A stretch of DNA of 64,000 nt from Gordonia prachuapensis. GTDB taxonomy: Bacteria; Actinomycetota; Actinomycetes; Mycobacteriales; Mycobacteriaceae. This document shows, one piece after another, positions 24,040-32,591 of the stretch (within the stretch, counting starts at the first letter, position 1; each line of letters starts with the position of its first letter). The translations under genes and the position numbers were made by a program. The DNA lies in NCBI RefSeq assembly GCF_036350515.1, contig NZ_JAZDUE010000024.1, forward strand, positions 12,321 through 76,320, in the 5' to 3' direction. The notes beneath the pieces were generated by a model. That model was not told the origin of the DNA and searched no databases. It saw only the letters and a list, made by a program, of their open reading frames with translations.

Positions 24040-24915
24040 TCAGACGCGTCGTTCTGGTCGGAGCGCCCGTGGCGCCATCTGGACAAGGAATGACTTCGGG
24101 GGCCGCCAGACGTCGCGGTCCTCGAATGGCCATGCGTAGGTCAGTGCTTCGTCCCGGATGCAGTCGAGCAGCCCCGGCGCGGCGAGTTCGTGCGAAGACC
24201 ACTCATACAGTTGCTGCACCCTTGGGATGATCACCCCATAGTCCACGAGTCGGCCGAATCCGAGTTCGGCATCACGATAGAACTGAACTCCTTTGTCGAG
24301 CGGGTACTGGTCCGGAAGCACGCGGGACAGCTGCAGGAAGATCCCGATCATGCCCAGTCGTGGGTCACCTAGCAACGGGGCGAGAGGGCGTAGCCACCCA
24401 AGTGCCATTCGTGGGGCCGCGACGAGGGCGTGGCTGAACAGGACACGGCAGAGCACGACGTTCATGAAGAAGCGCTCAGCCTCGTTCTCGGCCGATGCCT
24501 GTTCACGGTGCTCGAGGTAGGCAGCGACGACGCTCCCGTTGTGCGCCCGATACCACGCCCGAGGGGTCGGGTAGCCGACGAATGACATCCAGAAGTCAAC
24601 GGTCTGCGAGGAGGTCGGCCCGGCAAAGTCCCCGCTCAGGGCAACCGCTTCGCACCCGTCACGAAGGATGCGCTCGTTCACGGCACGCCACCATGGGCTT
24701 CCGGGATGGTCGCCGGACAGTGGGTGGAGAAGGCCTCGCCGGAGTTGCCATTGCATGAACGACATCGCCGCCCGTTGAAACGGGAGATGCCGCGGCGCCT
24801 TTCCGTATGGCCCGTAGTAGCAACGCTGCATAAGCGCGACCCGGCCTGCCGGATCGTCGCGCACAGCAGCGATCTGCTGCTCGGCCCAATCCGCGGCAGT
24901 AGGCCCTGCACTCAC
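24040..24915 (-). CDS. Protein of unknown function
   Basis: 291 residues from a GTG at 24915. I do not recognise the family. The sequence is soluble in character and rich in Trp, Tyr and His, with no signal peptide and one mildly hydrophobic helix region (MNVVLCRVLFSHALVAAPRM). Recurrent features are CYYGPYGKAPRHLPFQRAAM near the start and WWRAVNERILRDGCEAVALS. Good codon usage and length indicate a real gene. It sits between the M23 remnant and the VOC gene, in the patchy stretch downstream of the tRNA. The reading frame is open upstream to 25017 but that part is low-quality. Confidence 0.65.
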   Translation of the reverse strand: MSAGPTAADWAEQQIAAVRDDPAGRVALMQRCYYGPYGKAPRHLPFQRAAMSFMQWQLRRGLLHPLSGDHPGSPWWRAVNERILRDGCEAVALSGDFAGPTSSQTVDFWMSFVGYPTPRAWYRAHNGSVVAAYLEHREQASAENEAERFFMNVVLCRVLFSHALVAAPRMALGWLRPLAPLLGDPRLGMIGIFLQLSRVLPDQYPLDKGVQFYRDAELGFGRLVDYGVIIPRVQQLYEWSSHELAAPGLLDCIRDEALTYAWPFEDRDVWRPPKSFLVQMAPRALRPERRV

Positions 24916-25115
24916 AGCAACATGATCGCACGAGCTCCCGAGGATCAGATCGCATCGCGTCCATTGCGGGCGCCTTCGATGGGGCCAGCTGCGATACGTC
25001 GCGGCGCGTTCGCGCACCCTGCAACCAAACGCGCTGCCAGCAGCCTGCGCGCCCGTTGGGTAGCCGCGCGTTCACCCGGTTGTGTGGATCGATGACAGTC
25101 GGGGATAGTCGCCGG

Positions 25116-25532
25116 ATGAAGTTCTCCCTGCACCATGTGGCGCTCAGCGTGTCCTCGATCGAGCGGTCGACCCAGTTCTACGCACAGTTCGGCTTCAACG
25201 AGGCGCTACGCTACGACGCACCCGACGGGAGCATGTCGGTCTCACATCTGCGGCTCGACGGGCTCATTCTCGAGTTGTTCAGCTTCGCCACCCCGTCACC
25301 GCTGCCTGATGCGGCCCGCGAGCTGAGCACCGACCTGCCCGAGATCGGGGTGAAGCACTTCGGGCTACAGGTGGATTCCGTTGCCGACACCCTGCACGAC
25401 TTCATCCACCGCGGATTGTGCCCGGCGTCGACCACGATCACTGACGGACGCACCGGCGTCCGCTACTTCTTCATCGCGGATCCGGACGGCATCCTTGTGG
25501 AATTTCTTCAGGACGACCGCGTGTTGGGGTAG
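25116..25532 (+). CDS. VOC (glyoxalase/bleomycin-resistance) superfamily protein
   Basis: 138 residues from the ATG at 25116. MKFSLHHVALSVSSIERSTQ starts a single glyoxalase fold. VKHFGLQVDSVADTL is the second beta-alpha unit and FIADPDGILVEFLQD gives the C-terminal Glu. Metal ligands would be His (HHVAL), His (KHFGL) and Glu (VEF). Possible activities are isomerase, dioxygenase or antibiotic binding; the sequence does not decide. It is followed 86 bases later by the DUF222 gene. Confidence 0.85.
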   Translation: MKFSLHHVALSVSSIERSTQFYAQFGFNEALRYDAPDGSMSVSHLRLDGLILELFSFATPSPLPDAARELSTDLPEIGVKHFGLQVDSVADTLHDFIHRGLCPASTTITDGRTGVRYFFIADPDGILVEFLQDDRVLG

Positions 25533-25618
25533 CCGCCGCGTGCGGGCGTCCCATCTTGTCAGACCCACCCGATACTCTGAACGCAATCAGATCGCAGCAC
25601 CTTGGGGGAGGTCGCATC

Positions 25619-27067
25619 GTGTTCTCGTTCACCGATCACATGGTCGACGACGCTGCGTTGTCTGCCATGCGAGAAGGTGCCGAGACAGATCTGGCACGCA
25701 ATCAGGCCGTGCGAGATGCGTTGCGGCTCAGTCGCCAAGCCGAGGCACGAGCTCTGCTGGGCGCCTACGAGATCGGCTTGTCGACCTACAACGAACGCAT
25801 CGGGTCAGGACCGTACACATCGAACAAGACCCTGGCCGCGGCTCGTCGGGCGGCCACCGGCGAGATCTCGATGCAGTTGGGCTTCTCACGCACCAAGGCC
25901 ACCCAGTGGTCGAACCTCGGCGAGATGCTGCAGGACCTGCCCAAGATCCGACTCGCCTATCTCGCAGGAGACTTCAGCACCCATCGGATGGCGGAGATGG
26001 TGCGCGCAGCACAGGTCGCGCCCAAAGGTGATCTACGCGAACGCATCAACGAGATCATCGATGAGGCATTCGGCCCGAGCCCCAAGCCGAACCCCGATGA
26101 CCAGACCCCCGAGCCCACGGAAGCCGAGCCCACGGAATCCGGGTCCGACACCGAGCCTGACACGGGCTCCGGCACCACAGAGACGCCGATCGACTTCGAG
26201 GATGTCGCACTGGATCTGGGGCACCGGCCCACCACCGACACCGTCCTGCGCGATGAGCTCGACGATGCGGTGATCACCCTCGATCCCGACGGCTACGCAG
26301 AGGCCCGCAAAGACACCGCACAAATGCTCCAGAACGTCACCTTCTCGAAGGCGGCGTTCGGCCACATGGACATGTCGGCATCCATCAGTGCCGAACACGG
26401 CGTGTTCGTATCCCAGCGGATCGCCGACATGATCGCCACCCGAGTGTGCCGACGCGACCCACGTCGCATCGGTGAGCAACGAGCCACCGCCCTGGCCGAG
26501 ATCCACGGAGTTCCCGGCGAGGAACTCCGCTGCGAATGCGGCTTCGACACCTGCCCGATGCGCCAAGACACCGACACTGATGCGCCGGCCCCCGCCGCCT
26601 CGACAACCGCAGACTCGGCCACCGACGAATCCACACCCCACTCCTCCACCCCCGCAGAACAAGACGCGGAGGTGGCGGGCGAGCCGCGCGAGCAACGGGA
26701 CGACCGCGAATCCGGCGACAGCAGCCGAGCCGAGATGCGCGGCCCGGACGGCGTCGACCCACGCCACGATGACACCGTCGGGCCGCAACCTCCCACAGGT
26801 GAGCCGGCCGGGCACGGACCCGATCGTGACTCGGCGCCCATAAGCCAGCCCGCAACGTCCGCCGACTCTGGAGCATCCGCGGCGTCGACAGCGGACGTGT
26901 TTGACCAGGACATCAGCTCGTCGGGCATCACGGTCATCGACCTCATCGGAACCGGGCCTGACGTCGCCGAATTCCTGGCCACGAGCACGATCACCTTCCA
27001 GCCGCCGGCACAACCGAGGACCGGCAGGATGTACCGCTACCGCGATCGACGGTGTCGCAACCCCTGA
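25619..27067 (+). CDS. DUF222/13E12-type protein truncated before the HNH nuclease domain
   Basis: 482 residues from a GTG at 25619 with GGGGAGG seven bases upstream. The DUF222 core covers about residues 10-165 (ALLGAYEIGLSTYNERIGS, SRTKATQWSNLGEM, LPKIRLAYLAGDFSTHRMAE) and continues after a Pro/Glu/Thr-rich acidic linker to about 330, including CECGFDTCPMR. A long disordered acidic stretch follows. In intact 13E12 proteins the end is YRPxxxxxRxVRxRDxxCRFPGC leading into an HNH nuclease. Here the frame reads RMYRYRDRRCRNP then stops, so the HNH domain is lost. The family is multi-copy in mycobacteria-type genomes and often linked to mobile elements. Confidence 0.8.
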   Translation: MFSFTDHMVDDAALSAMREGAETDLARNQAVRDALRLSRQAEARALLGAYEIGLSTYNERIGSGPYTSNKTLAAARRAATGEISMQLGFSRTKATQWSNLGEMLQDLPKIRLAYLAGDFSTHRMAEMVRAAQVAPKGDLRERINEIIDEAFGPSPKPNPDDQTPEPTEAEPTESGSDTEPDTGSGTTETPIDFEDVALDLGHRPTTDTVLRDELDDAVITLDPDGYAEARKDTAQMLQNVTFSKAAFGHMDMSASISAEHGVFVSQRIADMIATRVCRRDPRRIGEQRATALAEIHGVPGEELRCECGFDTCPMRQDTDTDAPAPAASTTADSATDESTPHSSTPAEQDAEVAGEPREQRDDRESGDSSRAEMRGPDGVDPRHDDTVGPQPPTGEPAGHGPDRDSAPISQPATSADSGASAASTADVFDQDISSSGITVIDLIGTGPDVAEFLATSTITFQPPAQPRTGRMYRYRDRRCRNP

Positions 27068-27178
27068 CATCGGCCAGCCCTCGCACGAGGGCCGGATTCA
27101 CCGCGGCTCGAACGACGGCCGCGGGACACAGTGGCGACCGTCGCGCTCAGTCAGAGTCGCCAAACGTTCCATCATTCA

Positions 27179-27209
27179 TTGACACAATCGGCACTGGTGT
27201 TGTTAGATT
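27179..27209 (+). promoter_or_regulatory. Candidate sigma-70 promoter of the copy B operon
   Basis: TTGACA (27179-27184) is a perfect -35. TAGATT at 27204 (spacing 19) or TTAGAT at 27203 (spacing 18) is a fair -10. It lies about 60 bases before the hydrolase start. Confidence 0.4.
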
Positions 27210-27268
27210 CTGCCGATGGCTGCGAGCTCTCTCCTCCGCGGGGAGTTCACACCGATGACGACGATGGG

Positions 27269-28258
27269 ATGGCGTTGATGGTCGAATGGTCCCGATCCGA
27301 TGTCCACAGCGACGGTGTTCGTCTTGCCGTCTTCCGAGCCGTCGCGGACACCACCCAGCAGACCGAAACCACCCCACCCGAAACGCGCGATGATGACGGT
27401 CGGCCTGTGGTCCTTCTCGTCCACGGGTGGCCCGACAGCCATCATCTGTGGACACACGTGGCGCCGATTCTCGCCGCGACCTGCGATGTCTATGCGTACG
27501 ACACCCGCGGTTATGGTGACAGCGATCGTCCGCGGACGACCGAGGACTACAGACTCGACCATCTCGCCCGCGACCTGTTCGCCGTCGCGGACGCGGTCAG
27601 CCCCGATCACCCCGTACATGTGATCGGACACGACTGGGGCGGCATCCAGACCTGGGAGGCAGTCTGCACACCTGGCGCGGAACGCCGGATCGCCTCTTAC
27701 GTCTCGGTCTCCGGCCCGAACCTCGACTACGCCGACGTGTGGCTCAAAGCCCAGTGGCGGCCGCCGACCGCCCGCGGAGTCCGCGACTACTTCACGCAGC
27801 AGGCATGTCTGCTCTACGCACGGTTCTTCAAGATCCCGAGGGTCTCCGACGCACTCGTGGGCGCTGCGCTGTCGCCGCGACGATGGACTCGGTTCGTCGC
27901 CCGCACGGAAAAGGTTGACTCCGAACAGATCGTCCTCGCGCCGACATTCCGCCAGGATGCGCGCTCCGGACTCCGGTACTACCGTGCCAATCTGAGCCGC
28001 CGACGCCGTCCACCGCACGCGCGGCCGACCAGCGTTCCGGTCCTCGAACTGATCAACACCCGCGACGTCGCGCTGCGCCCGCCCCTGTTCTCCCACACGG
28101 ATCGGTTCGCCCGAACATCCGAACGACGCGTCAGCCACACCGGGCACTGGCTTCCGCTGGCACACCCGGAGCAGCTGGCCGCCGACGCCCTGGAGTTCAT
28201 CCACGCCCATCACCCCGAGCGCCGAAACCGAACGCCGACAAGCGGAGCGCAGCAATGA
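27269..28258 (+). CDS. Alpha/beta hydrolase of epoxide-hydrolase type
   Basis: 329 residues from the ATG at 27269 (an ATG at 27278 is also possible; no clear ribosome site). HGWPDSHHLW is the HGxP oxyanion motif. GHDWGG holds an Asp nucleophile, as in epoxide hydrolases and haloalkane dehalogenases rather than esterases. SHTGHWLPLAHPEQ near the end supplies the catalytic His. It probably opens an epoxide to a diol in the cytoplasm. Its stop overlaps the next ATG by four bases (ATGA), so it is the first gene of an operon with the PF10118-like protein and reductase. This fits an oxygenase that makes an epoxide, although that link is inference. Confidence 0.85.
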   Translation: MALMVEWSRSDVHSDGVRLAVFRAVADTTQQTETTPPETRDDDGRPVVLLVHGWPDSHHLWTHVAPILAATCDVYAYDTRGYGDSDRPRTTEDYRLDHLARDLFAVADAVSPDHPVHVIGHDWGGIQTWEAVCTPGAERRIASYVSVSGPNLDYADVWLKAQWRPPTARGVRDYFTQQACLLYARFFKIPRVSDALVGAALSPRRWTRFVARTEKVDSEQIVLAPTFRQDARSGLRYYRANLSRRRRPPHARPTSVPVLELINTRDVALRPPLFSHTDRFARTSERRVSHTGHWLPLAHPEQLAADALEFIHAHHPERRNRTPTSGAQQ

Positions 28259-29157
28259 GCAGCTCCGCGCACGACGTCGTCGAACCGAACCCCGCAGACC
28301 CCGGACCGGTCGAACTGCACGCACGCAACGTCAGCTTCGACTTCTCGCAGGTTCCGCTGCACTGGATACCCGGACACCCCGTCCCGTCCAACTTCGTGTC
28401 GGTCCTCAATCTCCTTCTGCCCGAGGGCGAACGCTGGTTCGTACAGACCTACGGCGAGGCCCTGCCGTTGGTCCGCGACCCCGAACTCGCCGCCGCGATG
28501 CGCGGGTTCATCGGACAGGAGGCAATGCACGCCGACGCCCACGACCACGTGCTGTGGGAGTTCCTCGATCACCACGGAGTGGACCCGCGACCATTTGTGG
28601 CACACGCGGAATGGATCTTCCGCAAGGTGCTCGCCCCGATGGACGACGGGAGCCCCGAGGCCCGTCACAAGCACCTCGTCGAGCGTCTGTGGCTGATCGC
28701 GGCGCTGGAGCACTACACCGCGATCCTCGGTGATTTCGCCCTCAACAACACCTGGGTGGAGCACGGGGCGGACCCGACGATGACCGACCTGTTCACCTGG
28801 CACGGCGCCGAGGAGGTCGAGCACCGCGCGGTGGCCCACGACGTCGCCGTGTATTTCGGGGACAGCTACCTGCGTCGCGGCCGGGCGATGCTGGTGGCGC
28901 TGCCGGTACTGCTGTTCCTGATCCACCGCGGCTTCCGGTTCATCATGCGACAGGACCCGAGTCTCGACATCGGGTTCTGCCGACAGCAGTACCACTACCT
29001 CCGCGGTGTCCGGGCAGGGGTACTGCCGAAGATGCGCAAGGTGGTCATGTCCACCTTCAGCTACTTCCGCCCGGGCTTTCATCCCAGCGAGATCGGTTCC
29101 ACCGCGCAGGCGGTCGCATATCTGGCCAGTTCGCCTGCCGCCAGAAACGCTGGGTGA
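28255..29157 (+). CDS. PF10118-like 'metal-dependent hydrolase', candidate di-iron oxygenase (copy B)
   Basis: 300 residues. It aligns throughout with copy A (10712-11596) and keeps every putative metal ligand: Glu59 (GERWF), Glu89-x-x-His92 (GQEAMH), Glu152 (LEHY) and Glu187-x-x-His190 (AEEVEH). This E, ExxH, E, ExxH order across four helices is the hallmark of ferritin-like di-iron carboxylate proteins. It sits between an epoxide-hydrolase-type gene (four-base overlap) and its reductase (six-base gap). The likely reaction is O2- and NAD(P)H-dependent oxidation of a small hydrophobic substrate (inference). The current family name would mislead if this is right. Confidence 0.78.
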   Translation: MSSSAHDVVEPNPADPGPVELHARNVSFDFSQVPLHWIPGHPVPSNFVSVLNLLLPEGERWFVQTYGEALPLVRDPELAAAMRGFIGQEAMHADAHDHVLWEFLDHHGVDPRPFVAHAEWIFRKVLAPMDDGSPEARHKHLVERLWLIAALEHYTAILGDFALNNTWVEHGADPTMTDLFTWHGAEEVEHRAVAHDVAVYFGDSYLRRGRAMLVALPVLLFLIHRGFRFIMRQDPSLDIGFCRQQYHYLRGVRAGVLPKMRKVVMSTFSYFRPGFHPSEIGSTAQAVAYLASSPAARNAG

Positions 29158-29163
29158 CAAACG

Positions 29164-30303
29164 ATGTCAACAGTTTCCGGCCCGCCTTCCGCGCCCCCCA
29201 CGACAGCGCCCCCACATCTGTACGGACGCTGGCGGCGCGACCCGATCCTCACCGTCGGTGGAGTGATCGCGAAGGCGTGGTGGCCGTTCTGGCGGCCACT
29301 GTCACCCATCCGCCGAACCGATGACGTGCTCGGCACCATCACGCTGCAGATCATCGATCGCCAGGTCGTCGCCGCCGACGAGAACGTCGTCGCACTCACC
29401 CTGGCGGCACCCGACGGCTCGCCACTGCCTCGCTGGCATCCCGGCGCGCACCTCGACGTGATCCTGCCATCGGGGAGGATGCGCGAGTACTCACTGTGCG
29501 GCGACCCGGCCGATCGCCACACCTACCGGATCGCGGTACGCCGCATCCCTGATGGCGGTGGCGGTTCGATGGAGATCCACGATGAGCTGCGCGTGGGCGA
29601 TCACATACCGATCAAGGGGCCGCGCAACGCGTTTCCGTTCGCGGTACCCGGTCACGGTTCACCGGCGACGACGATTCGCTTCATCGCGGCCGGCATCGGC
29701 ATCACCCCGATCCTGCCGATGCTCCACACTGCCGAACGTTTCGGAGTCGACTGGTCGATGATCTACACCGGTCGCAGTCTCGAATCGATCCCGTTCCGTC
29801 ACGAGGTGACGGCCTACGGCGACAAGGTGGCGATCCGAACCGACGACAGGGACGGTCTCCCGTCGATGGAGGCGCTGCTCGGCGCGACGGACCCGGCGAC
29901 CGGTCGTGCGCCGTCGGGCCTTGCGGTCTACAGCTGTGGCCCGATTCCGCTGCTGGAGAGCTTGCGTCGCCATCTCGCCGACCGGCCGGACATCGAGTTG
30001 CACTACGAACGGTTCAGCCCACCGCCCGTTCGGGATGGTCGCCCCTTCACCGTGACCCTCGCGTCGTCGGGGAGGCAGGTCCGGGTCGGCGCGGACGAGT
30101 CCGCGCTCTCCGCCATCCGCCGCGCCATGCCGTCGGTGCCGTACTCGTGCCGACAGGGATTCTGCGGAACCTGCAAAGTCCGGGCGTTGGTCGGCGAGGT
30201 GGATCACCGCGACACCATCCTGACGGATGCGGAACGCGCCGCCGGCGCATACCTGACGTGCGTGTCACGTGGTCGTGACGATCATCTGACGCTCGACCTT
30301 TGA
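29164..30303 (+). CDS. FNR-type reductase with C-terminal 2Fe-2S ferredoxin domain (copy B)
   Basis: 379 residues. Flavin motif MREYSLCG, NAD(P)H motif AAGIGITPILPML, and a C-terminal plant-type ferredoxin with CRQGFCGTCKVR plus a final Cys (LTCVS). The domain order is as in phthalate dioxygenase reductase. It is clearly homologous to copy A, with the same partner type directly upstream. An N-terminal extension of about 60 residues (WRRDPILTVGGVIAKAWWPF) is hydrophobic and Trp-rich and may dock to the oxygenase or the membrane. It is followed by a GC-rich hairpin at 30307-30326. Confidence 0.9.
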   Translation: MSTVSGPPSAPPTTAPPHLYGRWRRDPILTVGGVIAKAWWPFWRPLSPIRRTDDVLGTITLQIIDRQVVAADENVVALTLAAPDGSPLPRWHPGAHLDVILPSGRMREYSLCGDPADRHTYRIAVRRIPDGGGGSMEIHDELRVGDHIPIKGPRNAFPFAVPGHGSPATTIRFIAAGIGITPILPMLHTAERFGVDWSMIYTGRSLESIPFRHEVTAYGDKVAIRTDDRDGLPSMEALLGATDPATGRAPSGLAVYSCGPIPLLESLRRHLADRPDIELHYERFSPPPVRDGRPFTVTLASSGRQVRVGADESALSAIRRAMPSVPYSCRQGFCGTCKVRALVGEVDHRDTILTDAERAAGAYLTCVSRGRDDHLTLDL

Positions 30304-30306
30304 TCG

Positions 30307-30326
30307 CGGCGGCGAGTCCGCCGCCG
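30307..30326 (+). terminator. GC-rich hairpin after copy B reductase
   Basis: CGGCGGCG/CGCCGCCG arms with a 4-base loop directly after the stop codon; no T-run. It probably ends the copy B operon. Confidence 0.5.
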
Positions 30327-30371
30327 AGAGATCCCCGCGCGCAATTGGTGATCTCACGCTGCCCCGAACTG

Positions 30372-30404
30372 GATACTTGTGAGTATTGGATACTGACCAG
30401 TATC
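30372..30404. promoter_or_regulatory. Two tandem palindromes GATACT-N4-AGTATC, TetR operator
   Basis: GATACT-TGTG-AGTATT (30372-30387) and GATACT-GACC-AGTATC (30389-30404) are successive 16-base inverted repeats, 17 bases apart and so on nearly the same helix face after two steps. They lie 62 bases before the TetR gene at 30466, suggesting cooperative autorepression. Confidence 0.75.
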
Positions 30405-30465
30405 GTGTCGGCGTGATCAACTCCACGCAGGACGTCGACGGGTTGCGGCACCGGACGAGGCGGCC

Positions 30466-31128
30466 ATGACGGGCCCCGTCCCGCGGGTACCTCGCGACGA
30501 AGTGCGCCGCCGCCTGATCGACGCGGCCGCGAGCGTCTTCGCCGAACGCGGGTATGCCGGCGCACGCCTCGACGACATCGCGCATGCCGCGGGCTTCACC
30601 AAAGGTGCGGTCTACTCCAACTTTCCGAGCAAGCACGCGCTGCTTGCCGAGTTGATCGAGCAGCAGGCCCGCGCGCAGCTGGCCCTCGGCAACATCGAGG
30701 TCCGGGCGCAGAACCGCCCCGAGGCGGCATTGGATGACATCGCCGAGGTCTGGGCCGTCGGCATCGTCGAGCACGAGGCAGGGACGCGGCTGCTCATCGA
30801 GATCGCCCAGCAGGCCGCACGCGAACCCGAGCTGCGTGAGCTCTATGTCGGGGTGCGACGCGGTTTGCGCGGCGCACTGGCGACCACCCTCCAGACCGCA
30901 GCCGACGACCTGGGTGTCGAGATCATCGTGCCCCCCGAACAATTGGCCCTGACGCTCCAGGCCCTCCGCCTCGGGCTGGCATTGGAACACGGGACCGATC
31001 CCGACCGCGTCGATCGAGCAACTCTCACAGCGGTTTTCACCGCGACCTTGCGTGGCGTGATCCGTGGGGCGTCGGACGTCTCCCGGCCCGGTACCGGATC
31101 CGCCGCACCACGAAAGGAATCAGAATGA
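30466..31128 (+). CDS. TetR-family regulator
   Basis: 220 residues. The HTH is ARLDDIAHAAGFTKGAVYSN followed by FPSKHALLAEL. The C-terminal domain (LIEIAQQAAREPELRELY, then a helical region) resembles TetR_C_6-type ligand domains. Tandem palindromes upstream (30372-30404) are its probable operator. The stop overlaps the DUF1254 gene start by four bases, so regulator and exported protein are one operon. It may also act on the copy B oxygenase operon upstream, but no copy of the palindrome is seen before that operon. Confidence 0.9.
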   Translation: MTGPVPRVPRDEVRRRLIDAAASVFAERGYAGARLDDIAHAAGFTKGAVYSNFPSKHALLAELIEQQARAQLALGNIEVRAQNRPEAALDDIAEVWAVGIVEHEAGTRLLIEIAQQAAREPELRELYVGVRRGLRGALATTLQTAADDLGVEIIVPPEQLALTLQALRLGLALEHGTDPDRVDRATLTAVFTATLRGVIRGASDVSRPGTGSAAPRKESE

Positions 31129-32573
31129 ACCGGCGACTCGATCGCGTACCGCGTGCGGCCCGACGGGTCCACAGCGGCATCCTCGTCATCCTGTTGGCCA
31201 TGCTGGGGATCACGCTCACGTCGACCCCGGCAGCCGCTGCGCCCCGGCTCGGGGTCAGCTCGCTCGAGGAGGCAGCCGTTGCCGCCTACACCTACACCTA
31301 CCCACTCGTGTCGATGGAGGTGACGCGTCGGCAGAACACGAATGTGCCGGTTCCCATCTCCGCGATCGGCATCGCGCCGACGAATCAACTCGGATCGAAG
31401 GACAACCTGCCGGACGCGAGCTTCAAGGGTGTGGTCCGGACCAACGTCGACACCCTGTACACGTCAATGCTCTATGACGTGGCCGCCGAACCCATCGTCA
31501 TCAGCGTTCCGGACATGGGCGACCGGTATCACGTCTTCTCCATCATGGACATGTGGACCGACACCACGGCAGCCCCGGGCTCTCGCACCGTCGGCGACGG
31601 GAAGGCGTACCGGTTCGCGATCGTCGGGCCGAACTGGAAAGGCACACTGCCCGCCGGAATCCGCGAGTACCGGATGGCGACGGACACCGGGTGGATGATC
31701 GGCCGGATCCAGGTGAACGGGCCCAACGACATCCCCGCTGTGCAGGGGTTGCAGCGTCAGCTCTCGGCGGTGCCGCTCAGTTCTCTGGGACGTCCGTACA
31801 TCCCGCTTCCCAACACCGACCTCCACCCGGATTGGCCCCGCAACGTGAAGGTAGGCGACTACATCGCCGCACTGTCTCCCCAGGAGTACTGGGATCTGTA
31901 CTACGAGGCCCGATCCCACACCCAGACGCGACCGGCCGACCGCGAACTGCTCGCCGACCTAGCCCGGTACGGATGGTCGCCGAATCGCCGCCTCGACCTG
32001 AACAGTCTGTCCGCGGCAGATCGGGCCGTGTGGACAAAGGCCTGGCCGGAAACCCGCGGACGTCTCGATTTCGCCAACACCACCCCGCAGGTGAACGGGT
32101 GGCGCACTCCGGTCGAGAGCATCGGCGCCTACGGCACCGACTATCTGGCACGTGCGGTGACCGCCGCCCGGCTACTGGGCGCCAACCTGCCCGAGGACGC
32201 CGTATATGCGATGAGCGAGACCACCGGTGACGGCAGGCCGCTGCGCGCAGACAAGGACTACGTGCTGCATTTCGACAAGGATCAGGTCCCGGATGTCCGC
32301 GCCTTCTGGTCCCTGACCCTCTACGACGAACAGGGCTACCTCGCAGCCAATCCGATCAACCGCTATGCGGTACGCGGCGAGCGTCTGCGGACCAACCCCG
32401 ACGGTTCGATCGACATCTACATCCAGCGTGAGAATCCCGGTCCTGCCAAGGAATCCAACTGGCTGCCCATGCCGGCCGACGGACAGGCCTCGCTGGTGTT
32501 GCGGCTGTACTGGCCATCCGAGCAGATCGTCGACGGGAACTGGAATCCGCCGGCGGTGACGCGGGTCGGCTGA
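31125..32573 (+). CDS. Exported DUF1254/DUF1214 protein
   Basis: 482 residues. A signal peptide (basic RRLDRVPRAARR, then a hydrophobic core to STPAAAAPR) points to secretion with cleavage after AAAA. YTYTYPLVSMEVTRR and TNVDTLYTSMLYD are the N-terminal DUF1254 motifs. The C-terminal DUF1214 part includes PLRADKDYVLHFDKDQVPDV and FWSLTLYDEQGYL. The family is common near oxygenase and lipid-like catabolic genes in actinobacteria; its activity is not established. The ribosome site AAAGGA precedes the start. It is cotranslated with the TetR gene. Confidence 0.88.
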   Translation: MNRRLDRVPRAARRVHSGILVILLAMLGITLTSTPAAAAPRLGVSSLEEAAVAAYTYTYPLVSMEVTRRQNTNVPVPISAIGIAPTNQLGSKDNLPDASFKGVVRTNVDTLYTSMLYDVAAEPIVISVPDMGDRYHVFSIMDMWTDTTAAPGSRTVGDGKAYRFAIVGPNWKGTLPAGIREYRMATDTGWMIGRIQVNGPNDIPAVQGLQRQLSAVPLSSLGRPYIPLPNTDLHPDWPRNVKVGDYIAALSPQEYWDLYYEARSHTQTRPADRELLADLARYGWSPNRRLDLNSLSAADRAVWTKAWPETRGRLDFANTTPQVNGWRTPVESIGAYGTDYLARAVTAARLLGANLPEDAVYAMSETTGDGRPLRADKDYVLHFDKDQVPDVRAFWSLTLYDEQGYLAANPINRYAVRGERLRTNPDGSIDIYIQRENPGPAKESNWLPMPADGQASLVLRLYWPSEQIVDGNWNPPAVTRVG

Positions 32574-32591
32574 GGTGAGCGAGTCCGCCCG

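Noticed and set aside
26033..27070. 345-residue minus-strand frame over the DUF222 gene
   Set aside because: Antisense to the DUF222 gene; low-complexity with no family motif.
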